Shown one piece after another: positions 1 to 7,419 of a stretch of 31,443 nt of DNA. The first letter of the stretch is position 1; the number at the start of each line of letters is the position of its first letter. Both the position numbers and the translations under genes were made by a program. The DNA comes from PHET01 sp038202795 (GTDB lineage: Bacteria > Actinomycetota > Coriobacteriia > Anaerosomatales > PHET01): NCBI GenBank assembly GCA_038202795.1, contig JBBREQ010000019.1:1-31443 (forward strand), read 5' to 3'. The notes beneath the pieces were generated by a model. The model was not told the origin of the DNA and searched no databases. It saw nothing but the letters and a program-made list of their open reading frames with translations.

Positions 1-927
1 GACTGCCTTGATGCGCGTCCACGAGGCGGCGGCGCGCGGCACCATAACGAACATGATGGTCGCCATCATCACCGACATGAGTATCTGCATGGTGTAGGCG
101 ATGAATGCCGTGAGGTTGCCGATGGGCATCGCACCACTGTCGACGCGAATCGCGCCAAACCACATCGTGGCAACGAGCGCCAGGTTGAAGACGGCCATCA
201 GCATCGGCATCATGGCCGCGAACAGCTGGTTGACGCTCAGTGCGGTCGAAGTCAGGTCTTGGTTTGCCACGTCGAAACGCTTCTCTTCGTAGCCACTGCG
301 TACGAACGCACGGATCACGCGGATGCCTGAGAGCTTGTCACGCATGACCTGGTTCACGCGGTCGACCTTGATCTGCATCGCCTTGAACAGAGGCATTGCG
401 CGCCGCAGCATCAGCCCGATGATCAACCCCATCAGAGGGATGATGACAATGAGCAGCGCCGTGAGAGGCACGTCTTGTCGCAGGGCCATGATGACGCCGC
501 CGATTGCCATGAACGGTGCAAGGACCATGACGTTGAGCCCCATCAAGACGACCATCTGGACCTGTTGGATGTCGTTGGTCGTGCGGGTGATGAGCGACGG
601 CGCACCGAATCTATTGAGCTCCGCGAGCGAGAAACTCTGCACCCGCCGGAACAGCGTGTGCCGAACGTCGCGCCCGAACGCCATCGCCGTTTTTGAGCCC
701 CAGTACACCGAGATGATCGACACGACACCCAACACGAGGGTGACTCCCAGCATCAGTCCACCGGCGCGCAGGATGTAGTCGATGTCCCCCTTGGCAACGC
801 CGTTGTTGATGATGTCGGCGTTAAGCTCCGGGAGGTACAGAGTCGTTATCGCCTGCACCAGCAGCAATACCATCACCAGCGTCAGCTGGCGCGAATACGG
901 CTTCAGAAATCGCAGGATCCTCAGCAT
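1..927 (-). CDS. MDR-type ABC half-transporter, transmembrane domain (partial)
   Basis: Reverse-strand translation from the ATG at 925-927 stays open to the window edge (309 residues). It reads as an ABC exporter type-1 transmembrane domain: it begins MLRILRFLKPYSRQL, has hydrophobic segments near residues 16-36, 56-76, 134-175, 240-262 and 270-295, and carries the typical coupling-helix stretches RFGAPSLITRTTNDIQQVQ and KLSGIRVIRAFVRSGYEEKRF. The ATPase half lies beyond the window, so the gene is cut by the window and is not evidently broken. It starts 3 bp after the MarR stop on the same strand and is almost certainly cotranscribed with it. MarR followed by one or two half-transporters is a common drug or lipid exporter arrangement, often working as a heterodimer. 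The substrate cannot be predicted. Confidence 0.9.
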   Translation of the reverse strand, partial: MLRILRFLKPYSRQLTLVMVLLLVQAITTLYLPELNADIINNGVAKGDIDYILRAGGLMLGVTLVLGVVSIISVYWGSKTAMAFGRDVRHTLFRRVQSFSLAELNRFGAPSLITRTTNDIQQVQMVVLMGLNVMVLAPFMAIGGVIMALRQDVPLTALLIVIIPLMGLIIGLMLRRAMPLFKAMQIKVDRVNQVMRDKLSGIRVIRAFVRSGYEEKRFDVANQDLTSTALSVNQLFAAMMPMLMAVFNLALVATMWFGAIRVDSGAMPIGNLTAFIAYTMQILMSVMMATIMFVMVPRAAASWTRIKAV

Positions 928-930
928 CTC

Positions 931-1440
931 TCAGGCGTCCGCATCGGTAGGCTGCTGGCCGGATTCGAGTGCGGTGGCGAGGTTGTCGCCCAGAAGACCG
1001 AGGAGGCGCGCGAGTTCGGTGCGGTCCGCCTCAGAGAGCGGGCCGATCGTGGTGTCGACATACGTGTTGAACGCGGCCATCATCTGGTCGCTCAGCTCAC
1101 GTCCTGCGTCGGTCAGACGGATGCGCACGAGTCGCTGGTCGGTCTCGTCGGGCCGGCGCACGATCAGGCCCTGCCGCTCCATGCGCTGGAGCATCGTGGT
1201 CAGAGCGGCGGGGGAGACGAACAGAAGTTCGCCCAGATCGCGCTGGGTCATGTCCTCGTGTCCGCGCAGCACCCTCAGGCAGCCCGCTTGCGCCGGATGC
1301 CCGCCGATATCGGAGGTAGTCCGCATCAGGAGCTGGCGGTTGAGGCGCATGATGCGGCGCAGGCCCATGAGCACGGCCGCAGACAGCGGGTCGCTGCCGT
1401 CGGGCAGTGGGTGGATGCACGGTTCGTCTTGGGAATTCAC
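931..1440 (-). CDS. MarR-family transcriptional regulator
   Basis: 169 residues with a GTG start. The winged-helix core runs from about residue 60 to 120: MTQRDLGELLFVSPAALTT forms the recognition helix-turn-helix, MLQRMERQGLIVRRPDETD precedes the wing, and RLVRIRLTDAGREL follows it. Flanking N- and C-terminal helices would form the MarR dimer interface. A weak SD (GAGAGG) lies about 11 nt before the GTG. The gene is first in a two-gene unit with the ABC transporter, so it probably represses that unit in response to a small ligand. A perfect 7-bp inverted repeat lies 32 nt upstream of the start (1472-1488) and is the best operator candidate. Family assignment is secure; the ligand is unknown. 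Confidence 0.9.
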   Translation of the reverse strand: MNSQDEPCIHPLPDGSDPLSAAVLMGLRRIMRLNRQLLMRTTSDIGGHPAQAGCLRVLRGHEDMTQRDLGELLFVSPAALTTMLQRMERQGLIVRRPDETDQRLVRIRLTDAGRELSDQMMAAFNTYVDTTIGPLSEADRTELARLLGLLGDNLATALESGQQPTDADA

Positions 1441-1471
1441 GACGCAGAGGTCCTCTCGGCAGGGAGGGTGT

Positions 1472-1488
1472 GGTGCGATTGTCGCACC
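1472..1488. promoter_or_regulatory. Inverted repeat, candidate MarR operator
   Basis: GGTGCGA-TTG-TCGCACC is a perfect 7-bp inverted repeat with a 3-bp spacer, 32 nt ahead of the MarR GTG. The adjoining 1493-1530 stretch is strikingly AT-rich for this window. It contains a near-palindrome TTCATATACGAA (1497-1508) and two CGAAAG direct repeats (1505-1510 and 1520-1525), consistent with a promoter/operator. Binding by the MarR protein is inferred from position only. Confidence 0.5.
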
Positions 1489-1600
1489 GAAGATAGTTCA
1501 TATACGAAAGATTAGTGTGCGAAAGAATGTTTGTCCAGCGAAGTTGCAGTTCGGGCCCGGATGCTCGAGCGTAGAGGGCGCGCCCGGGAGCGGCGGCGGC

Positions 1601-1615
1601 TATAGTGCAGATATG
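1601..1615 (+). promoter_or_regulatory. Probable leaderless promoter of the transglutaminase-like gene
   Basis: TATAGT at 1601-1606 matches the -10 consensus at five of six positions and is followed by six bases and then the ATG at 1613. Transcription would start at or within a base or two of the A of ATG. No SD precedes the ATG and no convincing -35 is visible. Confidence 0.45.
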
Positions 1616-2734
1616 CGCCGACACGCCCCCATAGCATCCGTGATCGCGGTCCTGATTGCCGCCCTGGCGTTGGCCCCCGGGGCGACCGGCTGCTCGCGCA
1701 TGACGCTGCCCGGCGCGTTCTCGGGCGTGATCGAGCCACGGATCGTGCCCTCCTCGGCGCAGCAGGGCTTCGTGACAACCGAGCGCGATTTCGACTTCGA
1801 GGAAAATCGCGTCCAGCTGAGAGTCCCTGTCGACCAGGCTGTCTATTCGGGCGCCGTGAACGCCGAGAAGAGCACCGTGTTCATTGGCCGCTCACGGCCA
1901 TCCAACTGGATCGACGGTCACTACCGCAGTTTCGTTGACGAGAAACATCAAGAGCCGCTGTACGGCTCACTTGCCCAGGCTCTGGAGCAAGTCCGCGCGC
2001 AAAGGGGCCTGGATTCGTCTCGCTACGTCGAGCTGATCACGGCTCTGGTGCAGACCATGGAATACCGGGTCGACCCTGTCAGCCTGGCTCCGAAATTCCC
2101 GATCGAGACCTTCGCGGACGGTTACGGCGACTGCGACGACAAGACGCTCCTCGCGGCCGCGCTGCTGTCTCGCGCGGGCTATGACATTGCGATCCTGTTC
2201 TTCGAGGACGAGAAGCATGTGGCGCTGGGCATCAAGGCGCCGGGCCTCGACTACGAGGGCACGGGCTATGCCTACGTCGAGATGACCGACCCGTCGCTGG
2301 TGGGCGTGGTTCCTGCGGAGCTCTCAGGAGGCGTCACGTTGGAATCGAAGCCTGTTGTCGTCAAGATCGGTTCAGGCGAGAAGGCCTATGAGGCAGCCGA
2401 GCGCATCGTCGCGATCCAGAGCAGGCTGAAAGAAGTTCGGGCCGCCGAGAAGCGCATGAGTGCACAGATCGCCGCCAACACCAGGGAGCTGGACGATGGG
2501 CGGGCGGCGGTCGAGTCTGCGCGACAGGCAGCAGAGGCCGCGCAAGACCCCGCGTCGTCGGCGGCGGCCATTGCGCGCTACAACAGCCGGGTCAGCGCGT
2601 TCAATGATCTGGTGGCCCGGGCCAACGCCGCGGTCGCCGAATACAACGCGCTGGTCGACGCCGAGCGCTACACCATCGAGCACCCGACGGCACGCCCGCA
2701 GATCGACGAGCGCCTGCAGGAGCTCCGGTTGTAG
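1613..2734 (+). CDS. Exported transglutaminase-like cysteine protein with C-terminal coiled coil
   Basis: 373 residues from ATG 1613; the open frame extends far upstream but only this start gives a signal sequence. Residues 1-27 are a hydrophobic export signal ending GATGC, which is a poor lipobox, so lipidation at Cys27 is uncertain. Residues about 110-235 look like a transglutaminase/bacterial cysteine-protease fold: Cys174 in YGDCDDKTLLAAALL, His202 in EKHVALG and Asp226 (or Glu223) in YVEMTDPS give a plausible Cys-His-Asp triad. From about 255 to 350 the sequence is Ala/Glu/Arg-rich and predicted coiled coil. Proteins of this type cleave or crosslink peptides or modify envelope components; the substrate is unknown. 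The next gene, recQ, is 133 bp away and unrelated in function. Confidence 0.75.
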   Translation: MRRHAPIASVIAVLIAALALAPGATGCSRMTLPGAFSGVIEPRIVPSSAQQGFVTTERDFDFEENRVQLRVPVDQAVYSGAVNAEKSTVFIGRSRPSNWIDGHYRSFVDEKHQEPLYGSLAQALEQVRAQRGLDSSRYVELITALVQTMEYRVDPVSLAPKFPIETFADGYGDCDDKTLLAAALLSRAGYDIAILFFEDEKHVALGIKAPGLDYEGTGYAYVEMTDPSLVGVVPAELSGGVTLESKPVVVKIGSGEKAYEAAERIVAIQSRLKEVRAAEKRMSAQIAANTRELDDGRAAVESARQAAEAAQDPASSAAAIARYNSRVSAFNDLVARANAAVAEYNALVDAERYTIEHPTARPQIDERLQELRL

Positions 2735-2867
2735 CTCGTCGTGGCGGCCACGGCGCGGGCGCGCCGGTGCGGCGTGCCCTTCCTGATGTCAGCCCCACGC
2801 GCTACGCTGCGCGGACGAACCTGATGGCGGGTCCCCCTTGCCCCGAACCGAGAGGCGCTGTTTTCGG

Positions 2868-4685
2868 ATGCCGCTACGCACAAGCTCGATAGACACCACA
2901 CTCGCAGAGGTGTTCGGCTACCACGAGTATCGACCCCACCAGCGCGAGATCGTCGAGCACATCGTCGCGGGAGGCGATGCGTTCGTGCTCATGCCCACCG
3001 GCGGCGGCAAGTCACTGTGCTTCCAGATCCCGGCGCTGCATCGGGCCGGCACCGCCATTGTCGTCTCGCCTCTGATCTCGCTGATGAAGGACCAGGTGGA
3101 CGCATTGCGCGCCAACGGCGTTGCCGCTGCGGGCCTGAACTCCTCGCTGTCTGCCGAGGACGCCAGTCAGGTCATGCGCGATCTGCGTGCAGGCGCGCTC
3201 GACCTGCTCTACGTCGCACCCGAGCGCCTCATGCTAGACGGGTTCCTCGAGCTACTGCGCACGCTGCCGCTGTCCCTGTTCGCCATCGATGAGGCGCACT
3301 GCGTCAGCCAGTGGGGACACGACTTCCGCCCTGAGTACGTGCAGTTGGGCGAGTTGCGCGAGCGGTTCCCCGGCGTGCCGCTCATCGCGCTCACCGCGAC
3401 TGCCGACGACCAGACCCGCGAGGATGTCCGCGAGCGGCTGGACCTCACGGGCGCGCCGGTCTTCTCGGCGGGCTTCGACCGTCCCAACATCCGCTACACC
3501 GTCGCCGAGAAGCGCTCGGGACCGGCGCAGCTCGAACGCTTCGTCGCCCAGAGGCCCGAGGAGTCCGGCATCGTGTACTGCCTTTCGCGCAAGAGGGTGG
3601 AGCAGGTCGCGGCGCGCCTGCGCGGAGCCGGAGTCACGGCCGCCGCCTATCACGCGGGGCTGCCCGCTGCCGAGCGCACGCGAGTCCAAGACGGCTTCCT
3701 GCGCGATGACATCCACGTGGTGGTGGCGACGGTCGCCTTCGGCATGGGTATCGACAAGCCCGACGTCCGTTTCGTGGTGCACTACGACGTGCCCAAGAAC
3801 ATCGAGGGCTACTATCAGGAGACGGGCCGAGCCGGCCGAGACGGGCTGCCCGCGGAGGCGCTGTGCCTGTTCGGTCTGCAAGACGCGATGACGGCCCGCA
3901 TGCTCATCGAGAGCAGTGACAATGCCGAGCAGGTGCGCGTAGAGCTGCACAAGCTCTCGGCGATGATCGCGTTCGCCGAGGCGACCACGTGCCGGCGCCG
4001 CGTGCTCCTGGGCTACTTCGGCGAGCAGCTCGATGAGGACTGCGGGAATTGCGATGTCTGTCTCGACCCCCCTCAGCTCTACGACGCGACCGTCGACGCG
4101 CAAAAGGCACTCTCGACTGTCGTGCGCACGGGCGAGCGTTTCGGGATCGGGCACGTCATCGACGTGCTGCGCGGCCACGACACCGAGAAGGTCCTCCAGT
4201 GGGGTCACGAGCAGCTGAGCGTCTACGGCATCGGGCCCGAACTCTCGCGCGACGAGTGGACGAGCGTCTTGCGCCAACTGATCCACCAGGGGTACCTGCG
4301 TCAAGACATCGCCGCCTACTCGGCGCTGAAGCTGCAACCCAGTGCACGCGAGGTGCTGCGAGGCGAGGTGCAGCTCCTGTTCGCGCGTCCGCGCGTGAAG
4401 ACGGCGAAGGCCGAGAAGCGCGCCAAGCGATCTGCAGCTCTCGACGCTGCTGCAGATGGCCTGCCCGTCGACGAGGACCTGTTCGAGAGGCTGCGCGAGC
4501 TGCGGCGCACGCTCGCCGCCGAGCAACAGGTGCCGGCGTACGTGGTGTTCGGCGACCGCTCGCTCGCCGACATGGCGGCGCGCCGGCCGGTGACGCGCGA
4601 GGAGTTCCTCGACTGCCACGGGGTGGGGGCGGCCAAGCTCGAGCGCTACGGCGACGCGTTTCTGGGCGAGATCGCGGGAGCGTGA
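2868..4685 (+). CDS. recQ: ATP-dependent DNA helicase RecQ
   Basis: 605 residues from ATG 2868. A TTG at 2838 would add ten residues, but the helicase begins right after the ATG (TLAEVFGYHEYRPHQREIV). Visible motifs are Walker A PTGGGKSL with Lys48, the DEAH box at 141-144 followed by the RecQ aromatic loop (CVSQWGHDFRPEY), motif III LTATADD, and motif VI QETGRAGRDG. The RecQ zinc site is Cys375, Cys392, Cys395 and Cys398. An RQC winged-helix region follows at about 400-510, and an HRDC domain at about 535-605 (FERLRELRRTLA...VPAYVVF). This is the full-length RecQ layout, a 3'-5' helicase acting in recombinational repair and replication-fork processing. Only a weak AGAGG precedes the ATG. The end is 44 bp from the next gene, with no terminator seen. 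Confidence 0.95.
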   Translation: MPLRTSSIDTTLAEVFGYHEYRPHQREIVEHIVAGGDAFVLMPTGGGKSLCFQIPALHRAGTAIVVSPLISLMKDQVDALRANGVAAAGLNSSLSAEDASQVMRDLRAGALDLLYVAPERLMLDGFLELLRTLPLSLFAIDEAHCVSQWGHDFRPEYVQLGELRERFPGVPLIALTATADDQTREDVRERLDLTGAPVFSAGFDRPNIRYTVAEKRSGPAQLERFVAQRPEESGIVYCLSRKRVEQVAARLRGAGVTAAAYHAGLPAAERTRVQDGFLRDDIHVVVATVAFGMGIDKPDVRFVVHYDVPKNIEGYYQETGRAGRDGLPAEALCLFGLQDAMTARMLIESSDNAEQVRVELHKLSAMIAFAEATTCRRRVLLGYFGEQLDEDCGNCDVCLDPPQLYDATVDAQKALSTVVRTGERFGIGHVIDVLRGHDTEKVLQWGHEQLSVYGIGPELSRDEWTSVLRQLIHQGYLRQDIAAYSALKLQPSAREVLRGEVQLLFARPRVKTAKAEKRAKRSAALDAAADGLPVDEDLFERLRELRRTLAAEQQVPAYVVFGDRSLADMAARRPVTREEFLDCHGVGAAKLERYGDAFLGEIAGA

Positions 4686-4717
4686 TTGCTCACGGCGGGC
4701 AGCCGTCTGGTCGCGTG

Positions 4718-4732
4718 TATGCTTGTGTCGTG
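4718..4732 (+). promoter_or_regulatory. Probable leaderless promoter of the metallophosphoesterase gene
   Basis: TATGCT at 4718-4723 is followed by six bases and the GTG start at 4730. No SD lies in the preceding 20 nt. The geometry is the same as at 1601-1615, 21924-21938 and 23966-23980. Confidence 0.4.
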
Positions 4733-6178
4733 GAGCCGCTCCGGGAAATGCTCAGGAAGCCGAAGGTCCGCCGTGCAGCGTTGGACACGGTGGCGGTCGT
4801 TGTCGCCGTCGTTGCCGGGATACTCGCCTTCTCGGCAGCTGCCCAGGGTCCGCTCACTGTGGGGCCCGCGCATCTGGTGATCTCCGCCGCGCCGGCGAGC
4901 CGTGCGCGTACGGTAGTCGAGATACCGCCGTTCGGCACGGTGTCAGCCCCCACCCATGAGGGCCTGCTTCGGCTCAGCGTGCGCGTACAGGAAGTCGACT
5001 TCGTGAGCGCTGCGCGCATGGTTGAGCAGGGCACACTCGCAGTTCCTCAGGCCGCCGGGCCCGAGGCCATCGGGCAGCTGCCGGTGTCGGGGCTCGCGAC
5101 GTTGTTGTGGCGGGTCATCGGCGGCGGACTGGCTGCTGCGGCACTCGTCGGACTGTTGGTCGCTCTCGCATTCCGCCGGTCACGCGCGGTGATCGCCATT
5201 GCTGTGGCGCTCTCGGTGCTCATCCCGGGCGCGGTGATGGGTGTTGCCGCTCTCACGTGGGACATCTCCGCCTTCCGGGGTCCCACTCTTCGCGGGAACC
5301 TCGCCTATGCACCGCAGTTGGCTGACATCTTCTCGACGAGAGTCGCGAGCATCCATCGGCTGAGGGACGAGGCGAGCAAGGTCGCTCGCAATCTCGCTGC
5401 CTACTATTCTGACGAGCGTTCGCTCGTCTCGGGAGGTGCGCTTCCCGGCACGTACCGGGTGCTGCACGTGACCGATCAGCACCTCGATCTTGTTGGCGCT
5501 GAGCTGGCTCGTTCCATTGCCCGGTCCTACGAGACCTCCCTTGTGATCGACACCGGTGACCTTCCCATCTTGGGTGTTCAGGCCGAGGCGGGCATGTTCG
5601 AGTCACTCATCGACACGACCGTCGCGCGCGTCTACATCCCCGGCAACCACGACTCGCCCGCTTCCGTGGCGACACTCGCGCAGATGGGGGTCACGGTGCT
5701 CACCTCGGGCACGGTCGAGATCGACGGGTTGCGGATCCTGGGCGTGCCGGATCCCATAGCCCGCGATTTCGGGGTCGAGGCTGATCCAGCGCTGATCGGG
5801 GCCGCGGCGGAACGTGCGTTCGCGGGTCTCCAAGTATCGTTGCGCTCCGGTGAACCAACCCCCGATGTTGTCGCAATCCACAACCCGCTCATGGAGAAGC
5901 CGTTTGTGGGCCACGTGCCGCTGATCATCTCCGGGCACACGCATGCCGCCCGACTCTACGTGTCGCGCGGCACGGTTCGCTTGAACTCGGGGACTCTGGG
6001 GGGCATGCCGTATGACCCTGCGTCGACCGGCCGCAAGCCGCTGCCGTACAGCGCCTCAGTGCTCTACTTCACTGCCGACAAGCCACACCGCCTCATCGCG
6101 GTCGATCGCATCTCGGTCTATCCCCGGCGATCGACCACCGTGACGCGTGAGGTGATAGACGAGTCGCTGCTGCCCTGA
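4730..6178 (+). CDS. Membrane-anchored metallophosphoesterase
   Basis: 482 residues from GTG 4730; the frame stays open far upstream through recQ, but the GTG just before the first TM helix is the sensible start. Hydrophobic segments at about 17-39, 121-148 and 152-176 anchor the protein, with residues 40-118 probably outside the membrane. The C-terminal half is a calcineurin-like phosphoesterase: D249xH251 (VTDQHLD), GD motif D274TGD277, G305NHD308, His384, and G402HTH405, so all metal ligands of a dinuclear site are present. Known relatives include YkuE/UDP-2,3-diacylglucosamine hydrolase-like and wall-associated phosphoesterases. Here a lipid, cyclic nucleotide or wall phosphodiester substrate cannot be chosen. 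It converges on the dehydrogenase gene with 39 bp between stops. Confidence 0.88.
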   Translation: MEPLREMLRKPKVRRAALDTVAVVVAVVAGILAFSAAAQGPLTVGPAHLVISAAPASRARTVVEIPPFGTVSAPTHEGLLRLSVRVQEVDFVSAARMVEQGTLAVPQAAGPEAIGQLPVSGLATLLWRVIGGGLAAAALVGLLVALAFRRSRAVIAIAVALSVLIPGAVMGVAALTWDISAFRGPTLRGNLAYAPQLADIFSTRVASIHRLRDEASKVARNLAAYYSDERSLVSGGALPGTYRVLHVTDQHLDLVGAELARSIARSYETSLVIDTGDLPILGVQAEAGMFESLIDTTVARVYIPGNHDSPASVATLAQMGVTVLTSGTVEIDGLRILGVPDPIARDFGVEADPALIGAAAERAFAGLQVSLRSGEPTPDVVAIHNPLMEKPFVGHVPLIISGHTHAARLYVSRGTVRLNSGTLGGMPYDPASTGRKPLPYSASVLYFTADKPHRLIAVDRISVYPRRSTTVTREVIDESLLP

Positions 6179-6199
6179 GGTTACGGGCTCATCGGTGGC

Positions 6200-6218
6200 G
6201 TCTGTTGTCACGACAGAC
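6200..6218. terminator. Hairpin between convergent genes, possible bidirectional terminator
   Basis: GTCTGTT-GTCAC-GACAGAC forms a 7-bp stem (one G:U) with a 5-nt loop between the metallophosphoesterase stop and the dehydrogenase stop; it just reaches the latter's stop codon. There is no T-run on either side, so termination is only suggested by position. Confidence 0.35.
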
Positions 6219-7168
6219 TACGGCTCGAGCAGCACCTTCATGACGCCCGGGCGCCCGGCGATATCCATGGCCTCAACGCCTTGTGCGAGCGGCAAGCGGC
6301 GAGCGATGAGCGGGGTGGGGTCCACGGTGCCGCGCTCGAGCAGGCGCAACGCGGGCGCGAACGGCCCGCACCGCGAACCCACGAGGGTGATCTCATCGAC
6401 CACCAGTGACGACATGTCGAGCGTCAGCTCGCCGCGGTAGGTGGACTTCAGTACGAGCGTACCTCGCGGACGTAGTGCGCTGCGCGCGATGCCGAATCCT
6501 GAAGGCGACCCGGTTGCCTCCACGACGACATCCCAGGCGTGAGGGTCGACGTCCTTCGCGGCCAGTACGGTGATTCCTCGCGCTGCAAGTAGTGTCCGCT
6601 GCGCTGTGTGCCGAGCGACGACCGCCACCTGAGCTCCGGTGAGAACCAGCACCTGCGCGATGAGCTGCCCCAGGCGACCAGCGCCTACCAGCAGCACGCG
6701 GTGGGACGGCCGTAGCGGCACCTGCTCGAGGATCTCGAGCGCCGCTGCCAGGGGCTCCACAAACACGGCTGCGTCGTCGGGCACCGAGTCCGGGACGCGG
6801 TGCAGGTTGGCCAGAGGTAGCGACGTGTACTGTGCGTGCACGCCCTGTCGGCCGACGATGCCCAGTACGGTGCGTGTCTCGCAGTGCGTGGCGCGGCCGT
6901 GCGTGCATGGTTCGCAGCGCCCGCACGAGACGTTGATATCGCCCACCACCCGCTGCCCGATCCACTCTGCATCCGGCGCGTCCACGACTTCACCCACGAA
7001 CTCGTGGCCGATGATCCCGGTGAACGGGTAGTAGCCGCGGGCGAGCTCGAGGTCCGTGCCGCAGATGCCTGAGAGGCGAACGCGTAGGAGCGCTTCACCC
7101 GGAGTTGCGGGCATGGGCGCATCATCCCGAACAGACAGAGCGCGGTCCTTGAGCCAGAGTGCCTTCAC
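6218..7168 (-). CDS. Zinc-dependent medium-chain alcohol/polyol dehydrogenase
   Basis: 316 residues from the GTG at 7168, chosen because AGGGG lies 5-6 nt upstream and MKALWLKD is the family's usual opening; the longer open frame adds 41 unsupported residues. The GroES-like N-terminal domain carries the catalytic zinc ligands Cys36 (SGICGTD) and His55-Glu56 (IGHEFVGE). The structural zinc loop is Cys82, Cys85, Cys88 and Cys96. The nucleotide-binding domain begins at VLLVGAGRLGQ (about 158-168) and includes VVEATGS. This is the COG1063 group (threonine, sorbitol and glucose dehydrogenase relatives) and uses NAD(P)+. It is somewhat shorter than the usual 340-350 residues, mainly toward the C-terminus, but no motif is lost. 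The substrate is not predictable and the gene stands alone. Confidence 0.88.
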   Translation of the reverse strand: MKALWLKDRALSVRDDAPMPATPGEALLRVRLSGICGTDLELARGYYPFTGIIGHEFVGEVVDAPDAEWIGQRVVGDINVSCGRCEPCTHGRATHCETRTVLGIVGRQGVHAQYTSLPLANLHRVPDSVPDDAAVFVEPLAAALEILEQVPLRPSHRVLLVGAGRLGQLIAQVLVLTGAQVAVVARHTAQRTLLAARGITVLAAKDVDPHAWDVVVEATGSPSGFGIARSALRPRGTLVLKSTYRGELTLDMSSLVVDEITLVGSRCGPFAPALRLLERGTVDPTPLIARRLPLAQGVEAMDIAGRPGVMKVLLEP

Positions 7169-7201
7169 GGTATCCCCTTTTGTTGTACCAGGCGCCATGC
7201 G

Positions 7202-7211
7202 TACTGTACCC
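7202..7211 (-). promoter_or_regulatory. -10-like box GGGTACAGTA upstream of the dehydrogenase
   Basis: Read on the minus strand this is GGGTACAGTA, 34-43 nt before the GTG start. TACAGT is a reasonable -10 hexamer with a preceding GG. The identical 10-mer occurs at almost the same distance before the MBL-fold gene (26405-26414). No clear -35. Confidence 0.4.
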
Positions 7212-7332
7212 AGCGGTGGTGCGCGTGTCCCGCGGTGGCCCTCAACCTCTGCCCGGCGGGCATATCGGGCGCACGCCTGTCGCCGGCACACCGCATAAAG
7301 CCTCTGTAGCTATGCGCTTCGTTGACCGATAC

Positions 7333-7401
7333 AAGGAGGGAACGCCCGTGGGGCGGCCCAGGGGCGACGGACGCGGGTTCGTTCTGGGTGTCATCGTGTG
7401 A
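7333..7401 (+). CDS. Candidate tiny ORF with strong SD ahead of the HD-GYP gene
   Basis: AAGGAGGG at 7333-7340 is one of the strongest SDs in the window and sits 7 nt before a GTG at 7348. That GTG opens a 17-codon frame, VGRPRGDGRGFVLGVIV, ending in TGA at 7399-7401. The frame is the same as that of the HD-GYP gene, whose ATG follows 18 nt after the stop with no intervening stop. It may be a leader peptide that couples translation to the HD-GYP gene, or the true N-terminus of that protein interrupted by TGA. Coordinates include the SD; the ORF itself is 7348-7401. No similarity is recognised. Confidence 0.4.
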   Translation, partial: KEGTPVGRPRGDGRGFVLGVIV

Positions 7402-7419
7402 CGTTGGGGTGGATGCCAG

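Noticed and set aside
782..1612. Extension of the transglutaminase-like gene upstream to 782
   Set aside because: It would run antisense through the MarR gene and would put the signal peptide in the middle of the protein.
3252..4619. Long minus-strand open frame (about 455 codons) opposite recQ
   Set aside because: It lies antisense to a fully motif-supported RecQ, has Arg/His/Ala-rich low-complexity composition and no recognisable domain; long antisense frames are expected in high-GC DNA.
4049..4729. Extension of the metallophosphoesterase frame into recQ
   Set aside because: It overlaps recQ in another frame and adds Arg-rich sequence without a domain; the TM region starts right after GTG 4730.
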